From NCBI RefSeq assembly GCF_031198435.1, contig NZ_CP133548.1, forward strand, positions 620,001 to 684,000: 64,000 nt of DNA. Direction: 5' to 3'. Position 1 is the first letter of the stretch. Every line of letters begins with the position of its first letter. The notes under the pieces were generated by a model. That model was not told where the DNA came from. It saw nothing but the letters and a program-made list of their open reading frames with translations, and ran no database searches. Position numbers and translations under genes: made by a program. Below are positions 8,434 to 17,485 of the stretch, piece by piece. Origin of the DNA: Pleionea litopenaei. Lineage in GTDB: Bacteria > Pseudomonadota > Gammaproteobacteria > Enterobacterales > Kangiellaceae.

Positions 8434-9048
8434 ATGATTAGACGACTTTTTAGCATTCTATTCTTAGCATTACTTATTTTCGTTCTATGCTGGAATCACA
8501 CATTAGAAAACCCAAAGCCAGTTCAATCACGGTACGTTAAGTTTAATAGTCAAGGAACTCGCTTAGGCAATTGGGAGGGGCCGTGGGCTTGCGTTCTTGA
8601 TTCTCATACTGGGCTGCTCTGGGAGGTCAAAACTGACGACGAGTCAATACACGATGGATATTGGACATATTCTTGGTTCTATGAGAACAAGGGGGTTAAG
8701 AACTCTGGCGATTGTTACTTTGAAAACGAGCGATGCGATACAAGTGACTTAATTATAAGAGCCATACAACAAGCTCGGTGTGGAAAAACGAATTGGCGAC
8801 TTCCCACTGCAAACGAGCTTTCGACTTTAGTTATTGAACCTACCGTTCCAGGCTCTCCGTCAATAGCAATTGATTTTTTTCCTCAGACTAAGCATGGAGA
8901 CTACTGGACTGCAGATTCTAGCAAGTTACTTTCAGGGGTTTATAAACATTTAAAAGAGGGCGCTATAGCGATAGATTTCACAGATGGTACGACTAGAACA
9001 ATCCCTTATCGAAATGCCGCATTCGTAAGGCTCGTTTCATCTAATTAA
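8434..9048 (+). CDS. DUF1566 (Lcl C-terminal-like) exported protein
   Basis: 204-residue protein with an N-terminal membrane anchor or signal (about residues 4-21) and a DUF1566 domain. Diagnostic pieces are GLLWEVK early, CGKTNWRLPTANELSTLV in the middle and GDYWTADSS later. Four cysteines fall in the lumenal part. DUF1566 modules occur in cell-surface and collagen-like proteins of many bacteria. The molecular role is unknown. It lies about 100 bp after the haem-protein gene on the same strand, so co-transcription is possible but not required. Confidence 0.75.
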   Translation: MIRRLFSILFLALLIFVLCWNHTLENPKPVQSRYVKFNSQGTRLGNWEGPWACVLDSHTGLLWEVKTDDESIHDGYWTYSWFYENKGVKNSGDCYFENERCDTSDLIIRAIQQARCGKTNWRLPTANELSTLVIEPTVPGSPSIAIDFFPQTKHGDYWTADSSKLLSGVYKHLKEGAIAIDFTDGTTRTIPYRNAAFVRLVSSN

Positions 9049-9217
9049 TCACAATAGCATCCTTTTAAATCTCAAACTATTAACTCAAAAATGGTTACAC
9101 TGAACAAGATCATAAATATGTCACTTAGTGATCATTTTTTACTATTAGAGTAGTCTTTAGATTCTGGATGAGCCGTTTAAAACTCCGGAAAAAACAACTA
9201 TATATCTGGAGGAAAAA

Positions 9218-11716
9218 GTGAGTCATCAAGCTTATCGTAATTTAATTCTTTTATTTTCTTTACTATTGTTTGTTTCTGTTCACGCGGACACAAAGTATCA
9301 TCGTTTAATTTGGGACTCAAACCCATCGCAGCAAGCTACCATCGCCTTTTCTCCAGATGGTGCAAGTCAGTCTCCTTATGTCAGGTTTGGGTATTCTACG
9401 GATCAAAACTCATGGCAAGTCGCTTCGGTAGATTCAACAGAGAATTTTGGTTCTTTAACCAGTCACTTTGTTCGTTTAACAAACTTAAACAGTAACTCTA
9501 GTGTTTATTATCAAGTGTGTGATAACAATGGGTGCGGACAAAGGTTTTGGTTTAGAACGGCTCCAATCGATAACTCTCCCTTTGTTGTTGTCGCTGGCGG
9601 AGATACTCGAACGGGCTGGACTACACGCCGTAAAGGTAATGCATTAATTGCGAAAATAAGACCCTTGTTTATCATGCATGGCGGTGATTTTACCAACGCT
9701 AATAATACGTCAGAAATGTCTGAGTTCTTAAGCGACTGGTCATTAACTTTCTCTAACGATGTGATTAATGGCGAAAGCTATTCACGTATTTATCCACTTG
9801 TGCCTACGCATGGTAATCATGAAGACAATAATTATCGCACACTTTGTCAAGTGTTTGGCGTTGACTATAATCAAGACGGTCAATGTGATCCTAATGATAC
9901 CTTCGGTGCTTTTAATATTTCACCTTTATTAAGGGTGTACACGCTTAACAGCCAGTTTAAGAACAGTGGCTGGTCGTCTTATGCTACAGCCATGAACAAT
10001 TGGTTAGCCAACGATCTCAGTGCTAACGGCGATACAGCAGAGTGGAGATTTTCTCAATATCATAAACCCATGTTTCCTCATTACAGTGGTAAGTCTGAAA
10101 ACCAAATACTATTCGATTGGTGGGCGGATGTGTTTTACGAACACGCTATGAATTTAGTGGTCGAGTCAGACACTCATATTAATAAAATGACTCAGTCAAT
10201 TCTACCAAGTGGTAATAATTTCGTGACGACAACCCAAGGTGGTACCGTTTATGTAGGATAGGGTAGTTGGGGCGCTCCAGCTCGCTCAGCAAATAATCCT
10301 AAACCTTGGACTATTGATTTAGCAAGTATTCAGCAGTTTAAAGTAATTCAAGTAACTGAAAGTCAATTGAATGTTCGCACGGCTCAGTTTGATGAGACTG
10401 CGACAAGTTTAAGCAAAGAGCAGCGGGATGCTGATTCGATTGTTCTGCCAGATAATGTTAATTGGTGGATTGCTAACACTGTCGGTGAAAACTTAGCACT
10501 GATTAAGAATGCGCAATCGCGCAGTGTTATAAAGACCGAAGATTCGAGTGAACAGCTGATCACTATTGCGGTAACGGATGATGCTTTTATATCTGAAACT
10601 CAGTCTTCGTCGAATTTCGACGCTAGTAGTGAGGGCTTGTTAGCGGATGGAAGTGATTCAACGTATGGAAAAATGGATGCTCTAATTAAGTTTGACCTCA
10701 GCGAAATACCAAGTTGTTCTGTGATTACCAAAGCTTATGTCACTATCAACGTTTTTAATAGCTCTTCAGGCAGCTATTACCTGCATCAAGGCAACAATTC
10801 ATGGTCAGAAGAATCCGTTACTTGGTCATCAGTCAGCGGTCAAGGTCATTTAGGAAATATTGTAGGTACCTTTAGTCCATCTTCAACTGGGTCACAAACG
10901 ATTAATCTAAACGCAGCGGGCATTTTATTGATAGAAAGTTGGCTGAGTGGAACTGATAATGATGGTTTTGTTATCACTGCAAATACAACGACCGATGGTA
11001 TTGACTTTGACTCTAAAGAAACAGGTGAGTCACCGACGCTCACTATCGAATATGCAACTGACGACAACTGTAATACACCTCCGCCAACCAATCAGCTGAC
11101 TAATGGCGACGTTGTAGAGAATTTATCGGCTGCGCAAGGAGAAGCATTGTTATTTGAATTTATGGTGCCAGAAACGGCGACCAGTTTATCGTTTACCATG
11201 AGCGACGGAACTGGCGACGCAGATTTATACATTAAATTCGGAACAGCGCCTTCGTCTTCTGATTACGATTGTCGCCCTTATAAGAATGGTAACAACGAAG
11301 AATGCAGTGTCAGCAATATTCAATCGGGTCGATACTATATTATGCTACAAGGATACAGCGACTTTTCCGGAGTCTCTCTTGTTGCGAATTTTACCGAGGA
11401 TTCCAATAATTCAGGAGGGAGTTTTAGTCAACAAAATTTAACCGCAGAACAAGGGCAGTGGAGCCATTTTAACATCAACATTCCCGCTGGTATGAATACA
11501 CTGACGGTATCCATCGACAACGGCAGCGGTGACGCAGATCTTTATATTCGACAAGGTGCACAGCCTACATCCTCGTCTTACACCTGTCGCCCTTATAAGT
11601 GGGGAAATGCCGAAGTCTGCACAGAAAACACACCCACTCAAGGACAATGGTATGTCAGCATATACGCCTATGAGGCATATTCTGGCGTTGACCTACTTGC
11701 AGAGTGGTTACCCTAA
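9218..11716 (+). pseudogene. Secreted purple-acid-phosphatase-like metallophosphoesterase with an in-frame TAG
   Basis: An 832-codon frame, continuous except for one TAG at codon 348 (10259-10261). It starts at GTG 9218 behind a clear GGAGG. Before the stop are a signal peptide, a fibronectin-III-like N domain, and metallophosphoesterase motifs AGGDTR, MHGGDFTN, THGNHED, YHKPMF and ESDTHIN. After the stop the same frame continues GSWGAPARSANN, then a DNRLRE-like domain (about codons 450-620) and two pre-peptidase C-terminal domains, each with GDADLYI and CRPYK motifs. The sense codon was probably GAG or CAG. A nonsense mutation or sequencing error is most likely. Readthrough would be needed for the full enzyme. 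The product would be an extracellular phosphatase or nuclease-like hydrolase. Confidence 0.8.
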
Positions 11717-11730
11717 TTAATCATTCAGTA

Positions 11731-11764
11731 AACCGGCATAAATGAAGCCTATTTTATGCCGGTT
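11731..11764. terminator. Hairpin between the phosphoesterase and the next gene
   Basis: A perfect 12-bp stem AACCGGCATAAA / TTTATGCCGGTT with a 10-nt loop begins 14 bp after the phosphoesterase stop. No T-run follows on the plus strand, so termination would be weak or factor-assisted. Confidence 0.55.
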
Positions 11765-11820
11765 GAAAATAATGCGCAGATGATTTAAGTTGGCTTATCC
11801 GAATTCTTAAGGACCATGCC

Positions 11821-12183
11821 ATGAAATCCACTATCATTTTACTCGGCTTGCTCACGAGTGCATTTGGATATACCTCCGAGATCAAAGATTTACAGAACAC
11901 CTTTGAAAAAAGTCTGTTTTTAGAACCTGTTGTCAATAAATGCAGTAAAAAGTTTAAAGGTGAGTACCGCTCAACCTACAGCGGCTGGATCAATAAAAAT
12001 GTGATGCAAATTGTAGAAGGGCTTGAGCAATTAAAGAAAAGCTCTGGCGGAGAGTTGACTGAAGGTTTGATTATGGCTCAATACGCCGAAAAGATTACCA
12101 AGCTCAATGAAGAGCTTAGTAAACTTTCTGACGAAGAGTTAAAAGCGCGATGTGACGCGGCAATGGAGACTATGTCTTCTTAG
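11821..12183 (+). CDS. Small exported protein of unknown function
   Basis: 120 residues with a cleavable signal (about 1-16, ending SAFGYT) and a helical, charged mature part. Two cysteines (NKCSKKF and ARCDAAM) could form one disulfide. The C-terminal half is rich in Lys/Glu/Leu and probably forms a helical hairpin. An AAGGA Shine-Dalgarno precedes the ATG. No family was recognised. It stands between a terminator-like hairpin and a convergent gene, so it is probably monocistronic. Confidence 0.65.
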   Translation: MKSTIILLGLLTSAFGYTSEIKDLQNTFEKSLFLEPVVNKCSKKFKGEYRSTYSGWINKNVMQIVEGLEQLKKSSGGELTEGLIMAQYAEKITKLNEELSKLSDEELKARCDAAMETMSS

Positions 12184-12226
12184 CTTTTTTAATCTCTTCG
12201 TTTCTTAGACTTAGTATTCTCAATGC

Positions 12227-13264
12227 TTATGAAACTAGCTTTGTCGGCCAACCATGAACATCAAGGTACTCTTTTAAGTTTCTAGGTCGATAGCTAGTAT
12301 CATTGTCCCACCGTTTTTTGACCGAGGAGTGAATTAAGATTTCTCCTTTTTTATGGTCTATAGGACGATAATGTTTCTTTTTAACTCGATAGAAACTACG
12401 GCGAGAATTGTGCAAGGTGGCTAAAGGATTATCTTTAAGATTCTTAACAACATGATTTTCGATTGATAATCCGATTGATTTAGCTTCTTTGATCATCCAT
12501 TTTAAAGACACATCAGAGAGCAAAGAACCATCCTTATCGGGTTTATAACTACCGCCTATATTGCTATGCGCGCCCGTAAACCATACTTGTTTAATATCGA
12601 TTGTTTCCCGTGGATTCCAAATCGTTGGTATAAAGTCTTCTCGATATTCGTCGATGGCCATCGCATGTCGAGCAAATTCTACGTTGCGGCCGATATCGGT
12701 GTCGTAGAATTCATCTTTGTCATCAAACAAGCCTAAAAATGAAATAGGAATACCCATTGCACCGACAGTATCCCAAACGCCGATAAACTTAATGGAGCGT
12801 GAGGGGTGCGAGTATTGCTTTCTAAATGCAATAGATTTCTCACCGCTCGGAGCATAGTCTTTGCTTTTTGATTTATAAATATTGAAAGCTTTTTGAATTA
12901 AGTTTGCGTCTGGGCGTTTTAAGATTCCGCAGTTATTAATCAAGCCACAAAGACAGCGAATGGTATAAGAGCCACGGCTGAAACCGAAGAGATAAATATC
13001 GTCACCTTCAGAGTAATTTTGCACAATATATCGATAATCATCCATCACATTTTTATGTAGACCTTTCCCAGTCGCACCGGCGATCACTTCGTCATGGTAG
13101 GACCCAATACCCCAATCATAGAAAACTTGTTGAGGTGTCCCATCGCTAGCAATGGGACTAATTGATCGGGCGAGCTTTAAGACATTGGTAGGAAAGTCTT
13201 CCTTTAAATTTTTCTCAGGTCGATTCCATGTACCATCAGCGCATACGACAATCCGTTTTTTCAT
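12227..13264 (-). CDS. DUF2235 alpha/beta-hydrolase-like protein
   Basis: 345-residue DUF2235 protein. The N-terminus KRIVVCADGTWNRPEK, the nucleophile elbow YLFGFSRGSYTIR (Ser in GFSRG, about residue 98), VKFIGVWDTVGAMG-like (SIKFIGVWDTVGAMG) and WFTGAHSNIGG (catalytic His region) are the family signatures. Relatives include type VI secretion phospholipase effectors (Tle1 type), but here no VgrG, PAAR or immunity gene is adjacent and no export signal is seen, so it is better called a putative cytosolic lipase or esterase. An AGGAG site precedes the ATG. It converges with the small exported gene. Confidence 0.85.
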   Translation of the reverse strand: MKKRIVVCADGTWNRPEKNLKEDFPTNVLKLARSISPIASDGTPQQVFYDWGIGSYHDEVIAGATGKGLHKNVMDDYRYIVQNYSEGDDIYLFGFSRGSYTIRCLCGLINNCGILKRPDANLIQKAFNIYKSKSKDYAPSGEKSIAFRKQYSHPSRSIKFIGVWDTVGAMGIPISFLGLFDDKDEFYDTDIGRNVEFARHAMAIDEYREDFIPTIWNPRETIDIKQVWFTGAHSNIGGSYKPDKDGSLLSDVSLKWMIKEAKSIGLSIENHVVKNLKDNPLATLHNSRRSFYRVKKKHYRPIDHKKGEILIHSSVKKRWDNDTSYRPRNLKEYLDVHGWPTKLVS

Positions 13265-13550
13265 AATTTTCTCCTAAAGATAACCTTTTACAAAATATAA
13301 CCATCTATAAAAAATATTCTTCTCTAAAAAAATAGTGCTTTCCTAACAGCAGTATTATCCAAAAAATATTGCTATCAAAACAACCAACTTCCTAGTCATT
13401 CATTAGAAACCTTATCGCTAACAATCTGAATAAAGATCTAAGTTCTTTATAGCTACGACTTCGATTATAGCTACGAGATGATTAAAAGACATCCGATATC
13501 TATATTGGAGATTATGGTAGGCGTTTACAGTATCAAAAAATGTTAATCGT

Positions 13551-15017
13551 CTATTCAAATTTTAAAGCAGGATCATCAATTCGACCTTTCTTAAAAATCT
13601 TTACATCGGAAGCGTAACTCCAAGACATAGCCCAAGGGTGTTTATCACCTTGTTTAGGTAGCTGTTCCGCTGAACGTAAAATATACCCAGCGCCAAAGTT
13701 CATCAATGGCATTGTGTTGAGCGACTTGTCTGGTATAGCTTCACAAACGACATAGTCATGCTGTTCCATGAAGTTAAGTAAGCGGCAAAAATATTCACAT
13801 AACAAACCGATTTTTAGGGTCCAAGAAGAGGATGTGTAGCCTACTGCGATGGCAAAGTTAGGCAGTTGACTCAGCAGCATCCCTTTATAGGTGATGCACT
13901 CATTTAATTGTACTGGCGTGTTATTGATTTTCGGTATTAGTCCACCCAATGGTGCAAGATTTAATCCTGTGGCAGTAATAATAATGTCGGCTTCTATTTG
14001 TTCTCCGGAAGAGAGATTGATACCTTTACTCGAGAAACTATCTATTTGATCAGTAACGATTGATGCAGCTCCTTGTGAAATGGCTTTAAAGAAGTCACCA
14101 TTGGGTGCAGCACATAATCTTTGGTCCCAAGGTTCATAAGGAGGGCAGAAGTGTTTATCTACTGGATAGTTCTTCGGTAAGACATCTGAATTAAACTTTC
14201 TTATTAAACGCCTAGCCTGCTTAGGAAAACGCTGACAAAAAGAATAAACCCATTTCTGTTTAGCAATATTAAATTTTCTGGTTAATGCAAAAGCGGCTTT
14301 TTCACTCAAAAGAGGGCGCAATAAACGTGCTATGGGATCTTGTTCGGGAACCGGAAGAATATAGGAAGGTGTTCTCTGTAACATAGTTACATGCGCTGCC
14401 TTTTTGGCCAGTGCAGGCACCAGAGTAACGGCCGTTGCACCACTACCGATAACAATGATCTTTTTGTCTGCGTAATTTAAATTCTCTGGCCAATGCTGAG
14501 GATGAATGATTGGCCCAAGAAAAGCGTCTTGATTCTTAAATGAAGGAGAATAACCTTGGTCGTACCGATAGTAACCCGATGCATTAAAGATCCAACGCGC
14601 GGATATTAGTTTGGGTTGGCTATCTTCATTGGTCTGAAGGGTTATGCGCCAAATTTTCTTTTGACTGTCCCAGTTAAGCTCAATAACCTTATGATTAAAC
14701 CATATTTTTTCTTCAAGGTTATTTTCTTGTGCGGTTTCTTTAATATAGGCTTTTATAGAGGGGCCATCAGCAATCGCTTTCTCTGCTTTCCACGGCTTAA
14801 AATCATATCCGAAAGTGTACAAATCTGAATCTGAGCGAATACCAGGGTACTTGAATAAGTCCCAAGTACCGCCCATATCTGCTCGTGCTTCTACAATGAT
14901 AAATGAGCGACTAGGTGATTTGGTTTGAAGGTGGTAGGCGGCCCCAATACCTGACATACCTGCACCAATGATCAAAACGTCTATTGGTTCGTTGATCGTA
15001 TTCGAGACCTGTTCCAT
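13551..15017 (-). CDS. Flavin-containing (Baeyer-Villiger-type) monooxygenase
   Basis: 488-residue FAD/NADPH monooxygenase. The first Rossmann motif is GAGMSG (18-23), followed by EARADMGGTWD. The fingerprint FLGPIIHPQHWP (about 166-177) matches FxGxxxHxxxWP, the Baeyer-Villiger/FMO hallmark. The second nucleotide motif is GSGATA (191-196), with ATG (ITATGLN) later. Such enzymes insert oxygen into ketones or oxidise soft nucleophiles using NADPH and O2. The substrate cannot be told. It is probably expressed alone. A 13-bp repeat occupies its immediate upstream region and an IS3 element ends 100 bp away. Confidence 0.9.
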   Translation of the reverse strand: MEQVSNTINEPIDVLIIGAGMSGIGAAYHLQTKSPSRSFIIVEARADMGGTWDLFKYPGIRSDSDLYTFGYDFKPWKAEKAIADGPSIKAYIKETAQENNLEEKIWFNHKVIELNWDSQKKIWRITLQTNEDSQPKLISARWIFNASGYYRYDQGYSPSFKNQDAFLGPIIHPQHWPENLNYADKKIIVIGSGATAVTLVPALAKKAAHVTMLQRTPSYILPVPEQDPIARLLRPLLSEKAAFALTRKFNIAKQKWVYSFCQRFPKQARRLIRKFNSDVLPKNYPVDKHFCPPYEPWDQRLCAAPNGDFFKAISQGAASIVTDQIDSFSSKGINLSSGEQIEADIIITATGLNLAPLGGLIPKINNTPVQLNECITYKGMLLSQLPNFAIAVGYTSSSWTLKIGLLCEYFCRLLNFMEQHDYVVCEAIPDKSLNTMPLMNFGAGYILRSAEQLPKQGDKHPWAMSWSYASDVKIFKKGRIDDPALKFE

Positions 15018-15037
15018 TCGTGCTAACTCATTTGTTG

Positions 15038-15070
15038 TTATGGTTTGTGGTTATGGTTTGTGGTTATGGT
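15038..15070 (+). repeat. 13-bp tandem repeat, 2.5 copies
   Basis: TTATGGTTTGTGG occurs twice in tandem (15038-15050, 15051-15063), followed by a partial TTATGGT. It lies 20 bp upstream of the monooxygenase start, within its likely promoter or leader. Confidence 0.8.
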
Positions 15071-15147
15071 ACGTTATACATTATAAAAACCTTGTGAATA
15101 TTTTAAAGGTTTAAACTGACCTTTACCCCAAATAACAGACACAGGTT

Positions 15148-16023
15148 TTAAGCTGCCGACTCTTCAAATATCATCGGGGCTTTATAGTCCAGATGAGAGT
15201 GACGACGCTTTCGATTATAAAATCCTTCGATATATCTAAACAAGCTCATTCTTGCTTCTCGTAGATTGAAGTAATTTTCGAAGTTCACATGTTCGGTTTT
15301 TAATGTGCCAAAGAAGCTTTCAGCAACGGCATTGTCCCAGCAGTTTCCTTTTCGGCTCATACTGATAGTGACGCCAACCAATAACGATTCGAGTTCTTCA
15401 GAAACATACTGGCATCCTCGGTCTGAATGAAAAAGCTTCGGTAAGCAACCTCGACGCGCTTGAGCCATTTTAACCGCATCACAGACAAGCTCCGCTTTCA
15501 TGTGTTCTGCGAGCTGCCAACCGATAACCGCTCGTGAATATAAGTCGATGATAACAGCCAGATAAATCCAACCCGTGCTCGTCGGAATATAAGTAATATC
15601 ACTCACCCAAACTTGGTTGGCTTCTTCAACTTTAAACTCTCGGTTAAGCAAATTATTAGCCACTGGCTTACCATGACTCGAGTCGGTTGTGACAACGAAC
15701 GCTTTAAACTGCTTAGGGTAGATATTATTCTCCCGTTTCAGGCGAGCCACTCGCTTATGATTAACGGGTTCTCCTGATTCCTTCAGCTCCTTCGTAAGCC
15801 TTGGGACACCATAGGTCTGTTCGTTATCGTTAAAACACTCTACAAGCTTGCCGAGCAGGCGTTCATCTTCGATTTGTCGTGCACTCGGAGGCCTACTTCG
15901 CCAATCGTAATAACCCGAATAAGAGACGCCCAGAGCTCGACACTGTAAATAAACATTAAACTCTGGGTGTTCTTCAATAAACTGATATTTTACGCTTGGT
16001 GCTTCGCAAAGTAGGCAGCTGCC
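15148..16023 (-). CDS. IS3-family transposase OrfB, reached by -1 frameshift
   Basis: The frame is open for 291 codons from the slippery site to the stop. It carries an HTH_21-like part (YLQCRALGVSYSGYYDW, QTYGVPRLTKEL) and an rve core with D in VWVSDITYIPT, D in FHSDRGCQYVS and E in NAVAESFFGTLKTE. The internal GTG at 15750 is probably not used, since it would remove the N-terminal region. After A-AAA-AAG (16029-16023) ribosomes slipping back one base read GSCLLCEAPSVKYQF in continuity with OrfA, which makes the active OrfAB fusion. The product catalyses copy-out/paste-in transposition. Confidence 0.85.
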   Translation of the reverse strand, partial: GSCLLCEAPSVKYQFIEEHPEFNVYLQCRALGVSYSGYYDWRSRPPSARQIEDERLLGKLVECFNDNEQTYGVPRLTKELKESGEPVNHKRVARLKRENNIYPKQFKAFVVTTDSSHGKPVANNLLNREFKVEEANQVWVSDITYIPTSTGWIYLAVIIDLYSRAVIGWQLAEHMKAELVCDAVKMAQARRGCLPKLFHSDRGCQYVSEELESLLVGVTISMSRKGNCWDNAVAESFFGTLKTEHVNFENYFNLREARMSLFRYIEGFYNRKRRHSHLDYKAPMIFEESAA

Positions 16024-16268
16024 TTTTTTAATATTTCTTTTTCCTGCCTGAGTTCTGCCACCTCTTTTCTGAGTTGTTTTAATTCCTGCTCTGGCGTAAG
16101 CTCGACTTCTGACGCTAACAATTCACTCCGATACTTGGTGACCCAGCTATAGAGTGAGTTTGGATTAACGCCTAGTTCTTGTGCTATGGAAGCCGTGCTG
16201 CGATCACTTGATATCGCTAACTGAACCGCATCAAGCTTGAATTGTTTAGAATACTTTTTATTTGACAT
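15990..16268 (-). CDS. IS3-family transposase OrfA
   Basis: 92-residue HTH protein: KYSKQFKLDAVQLAI, then the helix-turn-helix STASIAQELGVNPNSLYSW and a leucine-zipper-like tail (LKQLRKEVAELRQEKEILKK) typical of IS3-group OrfA. It binds the IS ends. The 3' end contains the A6G slippery run, followed by a GCAGCTGC stem-like sequence. Confidence 0.9.
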   Translation of the reverse strand: MSNKKYSKQFKLDAVQLAISSDRSTASIAQELGVNPNSLYSWVTKYRSELLASEVELTPEQELKQLRKEVAELRQEKEILKKAAAYFAKHQA

Positions 16269-16417
16269 TTGGATACCTCATTTCTGATATTGTAACTAAG
16301 AAATCTGTATCCGTTAAATTGGGTAAGCCTCAAACGGCTAATACTCCAAACGCTAGTTATGATCAAAGTAGACAGTTAATTTGTAAATAGACAAATTCCT
16401 AAATAGACAATTATTAC

Positions 16418-17179
16418 CTAAACAGAATCAATACCAAATACACCTTTTAATAGAAAACCAGTAGCAAAGGCAAGTGTGGCGGCTGTGCCTCCAATCAAAA
16501 GCGTTTTTAACCCTCCAATCATAATGGGCTTACTGAACAAATGGCTTTTAATCGCGCCAATCCCGAAAAACATAATAGCTGCGAGCGCTGCACTCAATGT
16601 AAATTGGCTTTGCTTTGTCAATGATGTGAGTAGAAAGGGTATTAACGGCATAGCCCCGACAAATACAAATGCTAGAAACGTTGCTAATGCAGCTTTTATG
16701 GGAGAGCGACTGTTCGGGTGTACCTGATGCTCTTCACTTAACATAGTATCAATCCACAGGCGACGGTTAGAACAAATGGTAGAAACAATGCTGTCTAGCG
16801 TAGATCCAGTGAAACCTTTGCTAGAAAATATTTGCCTTACTTCTTCTTTTTCACCATCAGGAACTTTATCGATATGCTCGTTTTCAAGCTGACGTAGCGA
16901 TTGAACTCTTTCTTCTTCAGTTCTTATCGCCTCATAATTGCTGACGGCCATGCTAAAACCATCAGCGACTAAGTTCGCGAAACCTAGGACTACCGCTACA
17001 GGAGGATAGATATTGGCGCCGATAACGCCCGACACGACAGCAAACGTTGTAACACAGCCATCTATTCCGCCAAGTACTGAATCAGCGACTACGTTCGATT
17101 GATTAGGGCGGTTGAGTCGTCTTTGTATTGCGTCTGGTTGATGGTCGTCAATCAGACGTCTCAAGCTTGTTTTTTTCAT
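16418..17179 (-). CDS. VIT1/CCC1-family metal transporter
   Basis: 253-residue integral membrane protein of the vacuolar iron transporter family. SNVVADSVLGGIDGCVTTFAVVSG (first helix, split in this note by its key DGxxT) and the second-helix ANLVADGFSMAVSNY motif are the family signature. A cytosolic helical domain rich in Glu (about 75-130) and three more TMs follow (about 165-190, 195-215, 228-248). Relatives export Fe2+ or Mn2+ from the cytosol. It diverges from the sulfide-detoxification genes across a shared intergenic region of about 300 bp. Confidence 0.85.
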   Translation of the reverse strand: MKKTSLRRLIDDHQPDAIQRRLNRPNQSNVVADSVLGGIDGCVTTFAVVSGVIGANIYPPVAVVLGFANLVADGFSMAVSNYEAIRTEEERVQSLRQLENEHIDKVPDGEKEEVRQIFSSKGFTGSTLDSIVSTICSNRRLWIDTMLSEEHQVHPNSRSPIKAALATFLAFVFVGAMPLIPFLLTSLTKQSQFTLSAALAAIMFFGIGAIKSHLFSKPIMIGGLKTLLIGGTAATLAFATGFLLKGVFGIDSV

Positions 17180-17485
17180 GTTTTATTTTCTAATTCGTGT
17201 TTTCCGTAGATTACTCGATTTTCAGATGAAATATATCAAATTCAAACGATTTAGCTTAGATCAAAGGACTGTCTTTTCGTTTAGTTAACTGGCCTAAAAG
17301 GTCTGACATTAATGGCATGATTTGCCAAGGTTAATGCCAGTTTTGGCAATTGAGTGACCGAATTGTCTGAGACTTAAAATAAAAGATTAAAAATCAACAA
17401 CTTGTAAATGTGTATATCTGGCATAGTTACTGCTATATTAGCTATAGTTAATGTATTAATCGATGAATCGGTAGGAGAAATGAGA
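17180..17485. promoter_or_regulatory. Divergent promoter region with nested TGCCA/TGGCA inverted repeats
   Basis: The gap between the VIT1 gene and the persulfide dioxygenase holds TGGCAT (17313) paired with ATGCCA (17334) and TGCCAA (17323) paired with TTGGCA (17343). These are two interlocking inverted repeats within 36 bp. They could be an operator for a dimeric regulator. The repeats look unlike the BigR/SqrR sites known for sulfide genes, and no regulator is encoded nearby. Confidence 0.35.

Larger units (their letters stand above)
15117..16332 (-). mobile_element. Complete IS3-family element with AAC target duplication
   Basis: 1216 bp bounded by imperfect about 28-bp inverted repeats: left TGACCTTTACCCCAAATAAC, right (complement) TGAGGCTTACCCAATTTAAC, both reaching an ACAG. 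AAC flanks both sides (15114-15116 and 16333-16335), matching the 3-bp duplication of this family. Both orfA and orfB are open and linked by a canonical slippery heptamer, so the element should be functional. It lies between the monooxygenase and VIT1 genes. Confidence 0.88.

Noticed and set aside
12227-13264. DUF2235 protein as a type VI secretion effector
   Set aside because: No VgrG, PAAR, adaptor or cognate immunity gene adjoins it; the Rap1a-like gene is 10 kb away.
15038-15070. Short tandem repeat as a CRISPR-like array
   Set aside because: Units are 13 bp, contiguous and without spacers; no cas genes are present in the window.
17313-17328. Possible sigma-54 promoter (TGGCAT ... TTGCC)
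   Set aside because: GG and GC are 10 bp apart instead of the required 12, so the element does not fit.
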